From: Methylophaga sp. OBS1
GTDB lineage: Bacteria > Pseudomonadota > Gammaproteobacteria > Nitrosococcales > Methylophagaceae
Direction of reading: 5' to 3'
DNA: 64,000 bases
Assembly (NCBI RefSeq): GCF_026319365.1
Contig: NZ_JAPDMS010000001.1
Span: forward strand, 994,456-1,058,455
The position numbers were made by a program, and so were the translations under genes. This document shows, piece after piece, positions 1 through 9,713 of this stretch. Below the pieces are notes generated by a model. The model did not search any database, was not told the DNA's origin, and was given only the letters and a program-made list of their open reading frames with translations. The number at the start of each line of letters is the position of its first letter. The stretch's first letter is position 1.

Positions 1-836
1 CAGGTGCGCTGCAGGGAGTGGGGGAGCCGGGGGCGTAGTCGCTCACCACAGCGTTCGCAGTGAGCCTGTCCCTGATTCGGCAGTCTCTGCAACAGGCCAC
101 AGGTGCTGCAGCCGGTCAGCTGTTGTGAGGCCGCTGTTATTCCGGTTTGTGTTCCCTCGGGTGCCGGTGGTTCGCCGGCAATCGAAAACCACAACCAGTC
201 ATCATCAACCGATCGGGTCGTCATCAGCAGCAAAATGGCAAAGCTGCAAAAGGCCCAGAAGCCAGCCCCGAGCGTCACATCAGCGGACCCAGACAGCTTA
301 AACAGGCTGACCAGCGCGCCGATGATGAACACATCCGCCATCATCCAAGGATGCAAATGTTTCAAAGATCGGGCAATAACCCGACTCATTGGCTGTGGTT
401 TCCCCCGCAGCAAACCGCTTTGCAACCAGATCACTGCTAGCAGGTACAACGCCGGCAAAATCACGATAGTCAATGACACCAGAATGGCCATCAATGGCTG
501 TTCAAAACTCAGTAACTGCGTGGCTGTCTGGCTGAGCTGAATTTTCTGACCGATGCCCAGCGCATGAAAACTGACAAAAGGAAAATAGACCGCCAGCATT
601 AACGCAATTAAGGCACTGATGGCCAGCGCCATACTGCGTTGCGCCGGGCGGAAATGTCGTCGCGCCAGCGTGTGATGACAACGGGGACATGTGGCAAGCT
701 GATTGGGCTTGAGTGCCGGTAAGGCCACTACCCAGTCACATTCCTGACAGGCACGTAAACGCCTGCGCCGCCCCCGTGATTCAGGAGAACCAGGCTCGAC
801 AAATTGAAAGGTCTTAAATCGTTGCGCTCGCTGCAA
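1..836 (-). CDS. pqiA: PqiA-family paraquat-inducible membrane protein, partial (runs off left edge)
   Basis: This open frame runs leftwards and leaves the window. It shows the PqiA layout: an N-terminal zinc ribbon (CQEC, then CPRC about 20 residues on), several hydrophobic segments, then a second ribbon (CSTC and CERC) starting the second half. PqiA proteins are inner-membrane partners of the MCE-domain protein PqiB in a lipid-trafficking, envelope-stress system; pqiB would be expected further left. The start is uncertain. No ATG precedes the first ribbon and an in-frame TAA lies just upstream, so I chose the TTG at 836. The family is clear; the exact N-terminus is not. Confidence 0.8.
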   Translation of the reverse strand, partial: MQRAQRFKTFQFVEPGSPESRGRRRRLRACQECDWVVALPALKPNQLATCPRCHHTLARRHFRPAQRSMALAISALIALMLAVYFPFVSFHALGIGQKIQLSQTATQLLSFEQPLMAILVSLTIVILPALYLLAVIWLQSGLLRGKPQPMSRVIARSLKHLHPWMMADVFIIGALVSLFKLSGSADVTLGAGFWAFCSFAILLLMTTRSVDDDWLWFSIAGEPPAPEGTQTGITAASQQLTGCSTCGLLQRLPNQGQAHCERCGERLRPRLPHSLQRT

Positions 837-982
837 ATCAAATGTCCATGCGGCTTATGAGCGAAAGCTCAAGTGTCAGGGATAAGGCTTTATGGATAAG
901 TACGCTTGTCGTAATGTTATCAGTGGACTATCAATTGTTCATATCCGAAAATTGGGTACGTAATCCACAGCAGGACTGAAAC

Positions 983-1013
983 AAAAAATGCGGGCTTTAA
1001 CCCGCATTTTTTT
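983..1013 (-). terminator. Bidirectional intrinsic terminator of the catalase-like gene
   Basis: A 7-bp stem ATGCGGG/CCCGCAT (988-994 and 1001-1007) with a 6-nt loop is flanked by an A-run on the left and a T-run on the right. It lies just past the stop of the leftward catalase-like gene. Confidence 0.85.
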
Positions 1014-1032
1014 ATCGATGCGGTGCTGGCGT

Positions 1033-1941
1033 TCAGTCTGCCCGTTTTTGAAAACTGAGCGCGTAAGCCGTGGGTCTTGCAAGTAAAACCGGATCATCAG
1101 AAGCCGAGATGCCATCGGTCAATGCCAGCGGATTGAACAGGGTGTTTTTGGCATATTCAGCGCCATTGTCCATGATGTTCTGAATTTCAAGTGTACCCAG
1201 TTCGATGATTTGTCTTTCTTCCGGCCAGACCACGGTAGGATCATTTTTAATATCGTCCTCACTCGCAATCTGTAGCGAGATTGTCATCACGGCTTTGCCT
1301 TGTTCAAGCCGGCTTTTTAATTCAGTGGAGAGATAATCCGGCGCTGCCGATTCGCGTGCGTCTCTATCCAGAAACTGTGAACCATTAACCGGCTCTACCA
1401 GATAACGCCCGTAAACGCGCTCACCATCAGCATTAGTGAAAATAAGGGCATTCAGACCATGATAGTTTTGTGTGGTAAAGCTTTCTGGTGCGGGTTTGTC
1501 CAGTTCAACAAAGCGTTTGGCACTGGGATTGTTTTCAAGAAAGCGGGCAATCGGCGAAGGGGTGGCATCACTGTCACGGGATGCTTTAATCGCTGTCAGT
1601 AACTCAAGAAATTTTTCCGGCGTACTGACCGGGAATCGATTGACGGATAACAACACCATATCAGTCTCATCCCCGTCTTCGAGTAAAAAACGAATAGCCA
1701 TCCCCTTGGGAAAAGCTTCGCCAGACGCATCATGAATTTGCGGGACACCGGTCGCATTTGAAAACCTGACGACAACATCAGTGGGCGTTTTTTGGAAATG
1801 GGGTGCTGTGGTGATCTGGCTGGCCTGAGACGATGGCGTAAAAATGCCTTCAGCCACAATGCCCTCTGCGTGATTAACCCGCTCACCTTCATGGACCACC
1901 TGACAGGGCCACAAAGGTATCGACGATGTTGGCATGGGCAC
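1033..1941 (-). CDS. Catalase-family (SrpA-like) haem peroxidase, N-terminus frameshifted
   Basis: This is a small monofunctional-catalase-fold protein. The distal histidine lies in the NHAEGI motif, VRFSNATG follows, and the C-terminus carries RPTAYALSF, the region of the proximal haem tyrosine in this family. Members are periplasmic peroxidases. Here the secretion signal lies in a different frame (1889-2029, described separately). The ATG at 1941 therefore reads the signal-peptide DNA out of frame, and homology begins only at about residue 17 (HEGERVNH). As sequenced, the product would lack its signal and be cytoplasmic or unproduced. A one-base indel near 1889-1900 explains this: either the gene is recently decayed or the base call is wrong. 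Confidence 0.75.
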   Translation of the reverse strand: MPMPTSSIPLWPCQVVHEGERVNHAEGIVAEGIFTPSSQASQITTAPHFQKTPTDVVVRFSNATGVPQIHDASGEAFPKGMAIRFLLEDGDETDMVLLSVNRFPVSTPEKFLELLTAIKASRDSDATPSPIARFLENNPSAKRFVELDKPAPESFTTQNYHGLNALIFTNADGERVYGRYLVEPVNGSQFLDRDARESAAPDYLSTELKSRLEQGKAVMTISLQIASEDDIKNDPTVVWPEERQIIELGTLEIQNIMDNGAEYAKNTLFNPLALTDGISASDDPVLLARPTAYALSFQKRAD

Positions 1942-2029
1942 TTTCTGCTAATGCCAGTCCCGGCAGAAAAGCCATAAAACAGATACCTATCCAGCCAGAC
2001 AACTTACCTATCTTATTTTGATTACGCAT
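1889..2029 (-). pseudogene. Displaced 5' end (signal peptide) of the catalase-like gene
   Basis: An ATG at 2029, with GAGAGG about 5 nt upstream, opens a 46-codon frame with a clear Sec signal: MRNQNK, a hydrophobic core, then an ALAESAHA cleavage region. It continues into VDTFVALSGGP and stops at TGA 1891-1889. The expected continuation (HEGERVNHAEG) sits one frame over at the same place. The ribosome-binding site and signal make this the true gene start; the reading frame is broken between it and the catalase body. Confidence 0.7.
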
Positions 2030-2229
2030 AGAGACCTCTCAAATAAAAGCCGGCATTCAAACGGCAGAATTAGCGGTTTAGCCATTGCAGAATAGCATTA
2101 TGTCAATCTGACCGTTCATTGCTGAATTAAGCACGAATGACACAGCCATATTCATCCAGAATAGAGATGATTGATGAATTTTTTGTGATCGCGCCTTTCC
2201 GTTTATGCCGTATCAGGTCTGATGTCAAT

Positions 2230-5200
2230 TTATGGCTGCGCCGACCGACGCTCAGCACGTCGATGAGCCAGAATATACAGCGCCGGTAACACGACCAGCG
2301 TGAGTAAGGTCGACGAGATTATGCCCCCCACGACCACGGTGGCCAGAGGCCGCTGTACTTCAGCCCCTGTACCGGTATTGAGCGCCATGGGTAAGAAGCC
2401 GAGACTGGCCACTAATGCGGTCATTAAAACCGGTCGTAAACGCTGCATCGCTCCACTTCTTACCGCTATCAAGAGGTTTTCCCCTTTCGCACGCAGTTGG
2501 CGGATGAATGACAGCATGACAATACCATTGAGCACGGCAATGCCTGACAGGGCAATAAAGCCGACTGCTGCGGAAATCGACAGCGGCATATCTCTGAAAA
2601 GCAGAGACAAGACACCACCGGTTAGTGCCAACGGTATACCGGTAAACACCAGCAGCGCGTCTCTAAGTGATTGAAAGGCGCTAATCAACAGGCCCAGAAT
2701 CAACAGCAGGGTGACCGGCACCACGATTGATAGCCGCTGCGTGGCGGACTGCAATTGTTCAAATGTGCCGCCATAGTCGACCCAGTAACCCGCCGGCATC
2801 GATAACTGCTCATTAATCGCCGTTTGAACATCACTGATAAAGGAGGCCAAATCACGTTGGTTGACATTAGCCGACACCAGCACATGCCGTTTGCCATTTT
2901 CCCGATTGATTTGATTTGGACCAATAACTCTCTTAATGGTCGCAATTTCACCCAGAGGCACATAGGACAAATCAGGCTCATCACTATCTGGCAGTGCTAC
3001 GGGAAGCTTTGAGAGGTACGCAATGTTTTCACGCTTTTCATCGGCCAGCCTGACAATCAGATCAAAGCGTTTATCGCCCTCATAAATCAAACCAACCTCA
3101 CGGCCACCAATCGCAGTCTGAATAGTCTGCTGCATATCATTGATAGTGAGGCCCAGGAGGGCGAGATGATCACGATCAGGTTCGATGGCGATCATCGGCA
3201 GACCGGTAATAGGCTCCATGCGGACATCGGCCGCCCCCGAAACACGCTTGATGATATTAATGGCTGATTCGCCGATTTGATTAAGCTCATCCAGATCATC
3301 GCCATAAACCCTGACAGCAACATCCGCTCTTACACCCGCAATCAGTTCATTGAAGCGCATCTCAATCGGCTGGGTGAATTCGTATTTATTGCCGGGTACA
3401 GCTTCAACTGCCTGACGTAACTCATCCAGAAACGCCGCCTTGGTTTGAGTCGGATCGGGCCAAGCACTGCGTTGCTTGAGAATGATATAGGTATCCGCGA
3501 CATTGGGTGGCATAGGATCAGTGGCAATATCGGGGGTACCTATTTTTGAGAACACCCGCTCAACCTGTGCAAATTCACGAATCACGCTTTCCAGCTGGTT
3601 CTGCATATCAACAGATTGTTCCAGGCCTGTGCCGCTGATTCTCAGCGCATGCATGGCAATATCACCTTCATCCAGTTTAGGCAGAAATTCCGCGCCCATA
3701 CGCGTGGTCAGACTGGCCGTCCAGATGACGAAAATCAATGCAGACAGTGTCACTACCAGCGGCAGACGCATAGCCAGAGACAGAAAAGGCCGGTAGGCAA
3801 AACGTGCACCGCGCATCAAAATATTTTCCCGGTGTCGCACTTTACCCCTGACAAAAATCGCCAGTGCCGCCGGTACAAAAGTCACAGCAAAGATTAATGC
3901 CCCGGTGAGGGCCGCCATGACGGTAAATGCCATGGGCTCAAACATCTTGGCTTCAACCCCGCCCAGTGCAAACAGGGGCAAATAAACCAGCATGATTATC
4001 AGGACGCCGAAAACTGCCGGATTAAAGACTTCACGCGTGCTTTCTGTGACTTCCTTTAAGCGCTCCTGCAGGGTCAATAAGCGTCCAAGTCGCTCCTGCG
4101 CCAATCCCAGTCTGCGAAGTCCATTTTCAACCACGATCACCGCGCCATCGACAATCAGACCAAAGTCGATCGCCCCCAGGCTCATCAGATTGCCCGAAAC
4201 CCGGTTATTGACCATGCCGGTTACCGCAAACAACATGCTCAAAGGGATGATCATGGCAGTGATAAAGGCTGCCCGGAAGTTGCCGAGCAGAGCAAACAAC
4301 ACCACGATGACCAGTAAGGCGCCCTCTAGCAAATTTTTCTGTACGGTGGCGATAGTCTCTTCGACCAGGGTGGTGCGGTTGTAGACCGCTTCGGCTTTGA
4401 CGCCCTCAGGTAAGCTGCGGTTAACCGCCGCCAATTTCTCAGACACGGCTTCAGCCACAACCCGGCTGTTTTCACCAATCAGCATAAAAGCGGTACCCAA
4501 AACGGTCTCCTGACCATTCTGGGTCGCTGCACCAGTGCGAAGTTGCTTGCCCAGCATCACTTCAGCGACATCGCCCACAGTGATGGGCATATCATCACGC
4601 TTGGCAATCACCACTTTGCGAATGTCATCCAGGGTTTTGAGCTGTCCCGGCGAGCGAACCAGCCACTGCTCACCATAACGCTCTATATATCCGGCCCCGG
4701 TATTTTGATTGTTCTCCATCAGCGCCTGAGACACGTCGGCCAGCGTTAGTTTGTAAGCCAGTAATTTTGCCGGGTCCGGCGCAACCTGGTACTCACGCTC
4801 ATAGCCACCGACACTGTTAATTTCGGTAATGCCAGGCACCGTGACCAGTTGCGGCCTGATGATCCAGTCCTGGATGGTTCTCAGATCTTCGGCGTTGTAG
4901 GGCTCACCGTTTTCTTTAACCGCATCTGCTTCAGCGCTGATTGCATAGGTAAAAATTTCGCCGAGACCACTGGCGACTGGCCCCAGTTGTGGCTCGGCAC
5001 CGGCGGGTAATTGACCGCGTATGGATTGCAGACGCTCACTAATCTGTTGTCTTCCCAGATAAATATCGGTGTCATCCTCAAACACCACCGTCACTTGAGA
5101 CAGACCATAGCGTGACAGGGAGCGGGTGTATTGCAGATCCGGCAGACCGGCCATAGCGGTCTCAATCAGGTAAGTGACACGCTGTTCCGCTTCCAGTGGC

Positions 5201-5370
5201 GAATATCCAGGCACCTCCGTGTTGATTTGCACCTGCTTATTGGTGATATCCGGTACTGCATCAATGGGCAGTTGATAAGTGTTGTAAACACCCAGCCCGG
5301 CGATCAGCAGGGTCAACACCAGTACCAGCCAACGCTGATTTATCGCGAAGCGAATAATCGAATCAATCAT
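2230..5370 (-). CDS. czcA: CzcA-type heavy-metal RND efflux pump
   Basis: This 1046-residue inner-membrane proton antiporter has the RND layout: TM1 near residues 12-30, a large periplasmic loop, a TM2-TM6 block around 345-500, and a repeat of this in the second half. The TM4 motif DFGLIVDGAVIVVEN places acidic residues at 402, 408 and 415, the same positions reported as essential for proton/cation transport in Cupriavidus CzcA. That marks it as a heavy-metal exporter (Co/Zn/Cd class) rather than a drug pump. It is the last gene of the czcC-czcB-czcA operon, 9 nt after czcB. The exact metal cannot be read from sequence. Confidence 0.93.
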   Translation of the reverse strand: MIDSIIRFAINQRWLVLVLTLLIAGLGVYNTYQLPIDAVPDITNKQVQINTEVPGYSPLEAEQRVTYLIETAMAGLPDLQYTRSLSRYGLSQVTVVFEDDTDIYLGRQQISERLQSIRGQLPAGAEPQLGPVASGLGEIFTYAISAEADAVKENGEPYNAEDLRTIQDWIIRPQLVTVPGITEINSVGGYEREYQVAPDPAKLLAYKLTLADVSQALMENNQNTGAGYIERYGEQWLVRSPGQLKTLDDIRKVVIAKRDDMPITVGDVAEVMLGKQLRTGAATQNGQETVLGTAFMLIGENSRVVAEAVSEKLAAVNRSLPEGVKAEAVYNRTTLVEETIATVQKNLLEGALLVIVVLFALLGNFRAAFITAMIIPLSMLFAVTGMVNNRVSGNLMSLGAIDFGLIVDGAVIVVENGLRRLGLAQERLGRLLTLQERLKEVTESTREVFNPAVFGVLIIMLVYLPLFALGGVEAKMFEPMAFTVMAALTGALIFAVTFVPAALAIFVRGKVRHRENILMRGARFAYRPFLSLAMRLPLVVTLSALIFVIWTASLTTRMGAEFLPKLDEGDIAMHALRISGTGLEQSVDMQNQLESVIREFAQVERVFSKIGTPDIATDPMPPNVADTYIILKQRSAWPDPTQTKAAFLDELRQAVEAVPGNKYEFTQPIEMRFNELIAGVRADVAVRVYGDDLDELNQIGESAINIIKRVSGAADVRMEPITGLPMIAIEPDRDHLALLGLTINDMQQTIQTAIGGREVGLIYEGDKRFDLIVRLADEKRENIAYLSKLPVALPDSDEPDLSYVPLGEIATIKRVIGPNQINRENGKRHVLVSANVNQRDLASFISDVQTAINEQLSMPAGYWVDYGGTFEQLQSATQRLSIVVPVTLLLILGLLISAFQSLRDALLVFTGIPLALTGGVLSLLFRDMPLSISAAVGFIALSGIAVLNGIVMLSFIRQLRAKGENLLIAVRSGAMQRLRPVLMTALVASLGFLPMALNTGTGAEVQRPLATVVVGGIISSTLLTLVVLPALYILAHRRAERRSAQP

Positions 5371-5379
5371 GGTTCGCTC

Positions 5380-6606
5380 CTAATGGCTGTGGCTGGCGCC
5401 ATCTTTCAGGACTTCGGCCTTAAGCAGATAGCTGTTTTCAATGACATAGTCGGTGCCGGGTTTCAGCCCCCCAGTGACTTCTACATACGCTTCATCCTGA
5501 CGGCCAAGCTGCACCATCCTGACTTCAAAGATATTGCCAAAACGGGCAAAGACCACCGGCATGTCACGGTAGGTCTGCAGCGCTGAGCGTTTGACAGCCA
5601 GCGGCACTTCGAGTTGTTCAGTGACAACGCTGGCAATCACATGCATACCGGGCCGCCAGTTGCCATCGGGATTGGCCAGTGTCGCCCTGGCACGGGCAAT
5701 ATGCCCCCCGGTCATCTGGGGTGAGAGATAATCGAGTTCAGTTTCTGCCATTTGCTCGTCATGAAGATCACTGACTCTGACCTTCATGCCTTTGGAAATA
5801 GCCTCGATATCCTGGGGAAACATCGACATTTCTACCCAGACTTTGGAAAGGTCACTGACTTCGACCAGCGTACCCATATCGCTATGGTCGCCTTTTTTAA
5901 CAGGACGCAGCGTCACCTCACCCGCAGCCGGGCTGGTCACGGCATAAGTCTGCAGGGTCTGCTGGTTGAGCACGGTCAGCAGACGCTGACCTTTTTTAAC
6001 CTGGTCACCGGTATTGACCAGCACCGACTGGACAATACCGGGGTAGGGCGCATGGACATGAAACACCCGGTCTTCGGCTTTACTGATAATGCCGTAGACG
6101 GTGTTGGTCACTGTCAAAGTCTGCGGGCTGGCGGTGTCTGTTATAACGCCCGATAAGGCCAGCAATCTGTCTGTGATTTCTGCACGGCCCTCATAACTTT
6201 CAAAATGCCAGTGATGCTCCTCATCCTGGTAACGGGCAGTGACCTCGACTTCAAATGAATGTGGCTCTCTAACCTCCTGGTCTCCCAGCAAATAATCGGA
6301 TTCAGGCATAAAATCAATCAGATCCTGATCACCGCCGGTCCGGTTTAAAGTCACGGTCATATTAATCTTTTCAGGATCAATCGCTGTACCGTCCGGCTGA
6401 TAAGCATAAACCCGCATCTCCGGTGGAATACCGGATTCAAAAATGCTGAGTTCCAGGTTCAAACTGTCACTCTCCAGCAGACGCCCGCCATGGGGACCTT
6501 CCGGTGGTGCTTCATGCCCGCTGTCATCATGACCGTGGCCGTGACCGCCGGCAGCGAAAGCAGTGGTATGAATAAAAAAAGTGAATATCAAAAAATAAAA
6601 TTTCAT
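5380..6606 (-). CDS. czcB: CzcB-type periplasmic adaptor of metal RND efflux
   Basis: This 408-residue membrane-fusion protein starts with a signal peptide (to about residue 18) and a His-rich stretch (GGHGHGHDD), then the EGPHGGRLL motif typical of CzcB N-terminal domains. A beta-barrel/lipoyl core follows, with VHAPYPGIVQSVLVNTGDQV as the lipoyl half-motif. The C-terminus ends in GASHSH. It bridges CzcA to the outer-membrane channel and may hand over metal through its histidines. It starts 5 nt after czcC. Confidence 0.92.
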   Translation of the reverse strand: MKFYFLIFTFFIHTTAFAAGGHGHGHDDSGHEAPPEGPHGGRLLESDSLNLELSIFESGIPPEMRVYAYQPDGTAIDPEKINMTVTLNRTGGDQDLIDFMPESDYLLGDQEVREPHSFEVEVTARYQDEEHHWHFESYEGRAEITDRLLALSGVITDTASPQTLTVTNTVYGIISKAEDRVFHVHAPYPGIVQSVLVNTGDQVKKGQRLLTVLNQQTLQTYAVTSPAAGEVTLRPVKKGDHSDMGTLVEVSDLSKVWVEMSMFPQDIEAISKGMKVRVSDLHDEQMAETELDYLSPQMTGGHIARARATLANPDGNWRPGMHVIASVVTEQLEVPLAVKRSALQTYRDMPVVFARFGNIFEVRMVQLGRQDEAYVEVTGGLKPGTDYVIENSYLLKAEVLKDGASHSH

Positions 6607-6611
6607 GGTGC

Positions 6612-7892
6612 TTATTCCTTGTCAGCAGCGTCGCTGGATGAGTGGTTAACCAGACTCATGCCACTGAGCCGTTCCAGTTCCAGAAACTGCAGATGAACAG
6701 CGTACTGGGCTTCGATAATGTCCCGCTCGATAGCGTAGAGCTCATCCTGGGCATCGACCCATTGCAGGACGTTGTAAATACCGAGTTGGTAGCCGCGTTC
6801 CACTTCGTCGAGTAATGAGTTCGCCACAGGCTTAAGGTCCTGATTAAGGCGATTTTCCTGCTCGATATTGTTTTGCATTGCCGCCAGAATGCGACTCAGC
6901 GCAATCTCCAGCCGGTTTTTCATCAACGTTTGATGCGCCAGTTTTTCCTGATACCGGGCCTGTGCGGCGGCGATGCTGCCCTGATTTTGATCATTCAGTT
7001 GCAAGGGCATGGAGAAATTGAATACCAGCGCCAGATCATCATTGCCCTCAAATCGTCTGATACCGGCACCCACCGTGACATTTGAAGTACGCTCAGCTTC
7101 AGCCAGCGCCAGTCTCGCCTGATTGATCCGGGCCTGTGCCGCTAAAAGCAGATAATCCGGCGTTTTAACTAAAGCCGCTTGAAGTTCATTCTCATCCGGT
7201 AGACGGGGGAGCTTGGCGAGTTTGCCAGCGACAGCCTCGAAATCCGGCGCCTGTACCCAATTGGCAGCCAGCATTCTCAGCGCCTGTTCATGCTCTGCGA
7301 GAAGCGTTTGTTGCTTGGATTCAGATTTCGCCAAACGCAATTGCATACGCATCAGATCGGCTTCACCGACCACACCGGCATTGGCGCGTTTTTGAATGAC
7401 TTCTAAAGCCGCCTTTTCGCTGACAATCCGCTGTCGGTTCCAGTCCATAAGGTGCTGTAAACGCAGTGCAGCATAATAATCTCGCAGGGTAGCCGCCACG
7501 ACATCGAGACGTTTGACTTCATAGTCGTGTTGTAACTCAGCCGACTTGCGGTCAATGACATCGACCCGACGCTCACGCTTGCCACCCAGTTCCAGTACCT
7601 GACTTAAAGACAGCGTCAGTTCATGCCCCGCAAGAAAGCGGCTATCACCGGTGCCCATCACATTTTCCAGGCTGGCGCCCAGCGTTGGATTGGGTCTCAG
7701 GTCCGCCTGCAGCGCTTCACCCTCGAGAGTGCGCACATGGTAAGGATAAAGCTCTAACTGCGGACTGGCTTGCAGCGTTCGTTTTACCGCGGTTGACGGC
7801 TCAATAGCCAGTGCTGAGCCTGAACTCAGCAGCCCGGTGACGACTGCCAGCACCGGCATGGCGGAGCGGCATAATAAATTCAACAATTTCAT
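6612..7892 (-). CDS. czcC: CzcC-type outer-membrane channel (TolC superfamily)
   Basis: This outer-membrane efflux protein of about 426 residues has a signal peptide (MKLLNLLCRS to ALAIEPS) and two long coiled-coil repeats rich in Leu, Glu and Ala, as in TolC/CzcC proteins. A longer frame opens with a TTG at 7922, but the ATG at 7892 is preferred: it begins a normal signal peptide and has GGGA 8 nt upstream. It is the first of the three pump genes. With CzcB and CzcA it forms the tripartite pump. Confidence 0.9.
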   Translation of the reverse strand: MKLLNLLCRSAMPVLAVVTGLLSSGSALAIEPSTAVKRTLQASPQLELYPYHVRTLEGEALQADLRPNPTLGASLENVMGTGDSRFLAGHELTLSLSQVLELGGKRERRVDVIDRKSAELQHDYEVKRLDVVAATLRDYYAALRLQHLMDWNRQRIVSEKAALEVIQKRANAGVVGEADLMRMQLRLAKSESKQQTLLAEHEQALRMLAANWVQAPDFEAVAGKLAKLPRLPDENELQAALVKTPDYLLLAAQARINQARLALAEAERTSNVTVGAGIRRFEGNDDLALVFNFSMPLQLNDQNQGSIAAAQARYQEKLAHQTLMKNRLEIALSRILAAMQNNIEQENRLNQDLKPVANSLLDEVERGYQLGIYNVLQWVDAQDELYAIERDIIEAQYAVHLQFLELERLSGMSLVNHSSSDAADKE

Positions 7893-7914
7893 GATCAAAT
7901 CCCATAGCAAATTC

Positions 7915-7930
7915 ACACGCAAAAGCGTGT
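7915..7930. other. Intergenic hairpin ahead of czcC
   Basis: ACACGC-AAAA-GCGTGT forms a perfect 6-bp stem between the small His-rich gene and czcC. No T-run follows on either strand, so it is more likely an mRNA-processing or stabilising hairpin than a terminator. Confidence 0.4.
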
Positions 7931-7954
7931 CTTAAGAGACCAGTTGCTAAAGGA

Positions 7955-8284
7955 TCAGGCGTTGGGCGGGGGAAGAGGGGGGGTATAAGAGCGGGTAATC
8001 AGCGGGCTCATCACATCGCCACTGATATGATTAGCCGATTTGATAAAACGAATAGCTTCATGTTCAATCAGATCCGCTGTGATATGCAGGTTGAAGTGAT
8101 GCGCATGCTCAGCACTGGCATCATGTTCCTCATGCACACCCGAATCAGTTTGATGATCAGCGTACGTCAAATCGGCATGCGTCAGTTCGAGTTGGTGTTC
8201 ATTGAGGTGCAAAAAAGCTGATGCACTGGTCGAGAAAACCATGCAGATAAGTAAACTGATTGTGATCAGGAAGTTCGGCTTCAC
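7955..8284 (-). CDS. Small secreted His-rich protein leading the czc operon
   Basis: This 109-residue protein has a signal peptide (hydrophobic to about residue 22, cleavage near SASA). Its middle region is dense in His, Asp and Glu (HQTDSGVHEEHDASAEHAHH), and it ends in a proline tail (TPPLPPPNA). I do not recognise a named family. Small secreted metal-binding proteins such as CzcI or CzcE occur in other czc loci, so periplasmic metal buffering or sensing is a reasonable inference. The start is a GTG at 8284 with no strong ribosome-binding site. czcC begins about 60 nt downstream. Confidence 0.7.
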   Translation of the reverse strand: MKPNFLITISLLICMVFSTSASAFLHLNEHQLELTHADLTYADHQTDSGVHEEHDASAEHAHHFNLHITADLIEHEAIRFIKSANHISGDVMSPLITRSYTPPLPPPNA

Positions 8285-8642
8285 GTCAACGTATGAATGA
8301 AATAATTGAGTTCATGGTATGCCCGGAACCGGGACAAATCAAATTTGAAATATCGTTTTTGATTGCAACCAGCTTATCGATAAAACAAATCAGGTTGCTC
8401 ATCGTCGAGCATTTTTTATCCAGCCTGAGGCCATCATTTGGCAGGAATTTGATCTGAATCAGTTGCCGTGATTTTGAAATCTCTTATTGTTTAACTTATT
8501 GCTGCTAGGACAACTGATCCTTAATATGAATTCAGTAACAAAGTGAGCAATTCGGAAACAAGGTCTGACGTGCCTGAAAAGTTAATCACGTACTGGAAAG
8601 CTGACTATCTGCGTTCTATGGCCACATCAGTGAAGGAAACAC
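8285..8642. promoter_or_regulatory. Divergent promoter region between the czc and yhiI-rbbA-yhhJ operons
   Basis: This 358-bp non-coding stretch lies between two divergent operons and must hold both promoters. It contains a short perfect inverted repeat, CCCGG-AA-CCGGG, at 8322-8333, about 40 nt upstream of the czc leader gene; that position would suit an operator. The AAGGAA at 8634-8639 is the ribosome-binding site of the rightward gene. I could not define -10/-35 boxes with confidence. Confidence 0.45.
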
Positions 8643-9713
8643 ATGAGGAACACAGTCAAAAAAATATCGCTGTTGGTAGGACTGATCGCCCTGGTCAGCC
8701 TTTCTATCTGGTTCTGGTTTATTCAGAAAAGTAGTCAACCTGTTGACTATCTGGTGAGTGGTAATGGCCGTATTGAGGCGACTGAGATTGATATCGCCAC
8801 CAAATATGCTGGCCGGGTGATAGAGATTCACGCCAGGGAGGGGGATTTTATCGAGGCAGGCGACATTGTCGCCAGTATGCAAATCGATGTGCTTAATGCA
8901 CAACTCAGTGAAGCACAGGCTCAACTACAGAAAGCCAGGAATGCTGTTGCCAGCGCCGAGGCACAAGTGGCTGTTCGGGAGAGTGACGTGGCAGCCGCTG
9001 AAGCAGTCGTGGTCCAGCGAGCCAGTGAACTGGAAAATGCACAGCGTCGACTGGCCCGTACTGAAACCCTGGCACAAAAAGGATCGGCATCCAAACAACA
9101 ACTCGATGACGACAAGGCTTTAGTAAGAAGTGCAGAGGCAACACTTGCTGCAGCCAAAGCCCAGGTAAAGGCCGCTGAAGCGGCTGTCATTGCAGCAAAA
9201 TCACAAGTCGACGGTGCCAAGTCTACTGTCGCTGCTGTTGAAGCCACCATAGAGCGGATCAATGTTGATATTGCTGACAGCCAACTCAAAACGCCCAGAG
9301 CTGGACGAGTCCAGTTCCGGGTCGCCGAGCCGGGGGAAGTATTGCCCAGTGGTGGCAAAGTGCTCAACATGGTCGACCTGACTGATGTCTACATGACCTT
9401 TTTCTTGCCTGAAACCGTAGTTGGCCGTGTTGCGCTGGGGAGTGATGCCCGTATTATTCTGGATACCTTTCCTGAGTATGTCATTCCTGCCAAAGTCAGC
9501 TATATCTCCAGTGTGGCGCAGTTCACCCCGAAAACAGTCGAAACAGCCGAGGAGCGTCAAAAGCTGATGTTTCGTGTGAAAGTCCGTATTTCACCGGATT
9601 TGCTGAACAAACATATTCGCCAGGTAAAAACAGGGTTACCAGGCGTAGCCTGGCTGAAACTGGATGACAATCAGGACTGGCCTGAATCGCTACAGGTTAG
9701 GGTATCCGAATAG
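8643..9713 (+). CDS. yhiI: HlyD-family membrane-fusion protein of an ABC exporter (YhiI-like)
   Basis: This 356-residue periplasmic adaptor has one N-terminal membrane anchor (about residues 9-27) and a lipoyl half-domain ([18 protein letters not shown]). A very long Ala/Glu/Gln-rich coiled-coil follows at roughly residues 85-205, then the second lipoyl half (LKTPRAGRV) and a beta-barrel. The ATG has AAGGAA upstream. The gene overlaps the next by one base (TAGTG), so the products are probably made together. The order MFP, double-ATPase permease, permease matches E. coli yhiI-rbbA-yhhJ. Confidence 0.88.
   Translation: MRNTVKKISLLVGLIALVSLSIWFWFIQKSSQPVDYLVSGNGRIEATEIDIATKYAGRVIEIHAREGDFIEAGDIVASMQIDVLNAQLSEAQAQLQKARNAVASAEAQVAVRESDVAAAEAVVVQRASELENAQRRLARTETLAQKGSASKQQLDDDKALVRSAEATLAAAKAQVKAAEAAVIAAKSQVDGAKSTVAAVEATIERINVDIADSQLKTPRAGRVQFRVAEPGEVLPSGGKVLNMVDLTDVYMTFFLPETVVGRVALGSDARIILDTFPEYVIPAKVSYISSVAQFTPKTVETAEERQKLMFRVKVRISPDLLNKHIRQVKTGLPGVAWLKLDDNQDWPESLQVRVSE

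Noticed and set aside
103..540. Rightward open frame of 145 codons
   Set aside because: It lies antisense to the PqiA frame, whose zinc ribbons are clear.
8543..8734. Small rightward open frame before the yhiI-like gene
   Set aside because: It overlaps the start and ribosome-binding site of the MFP gene and has no recognisable features.
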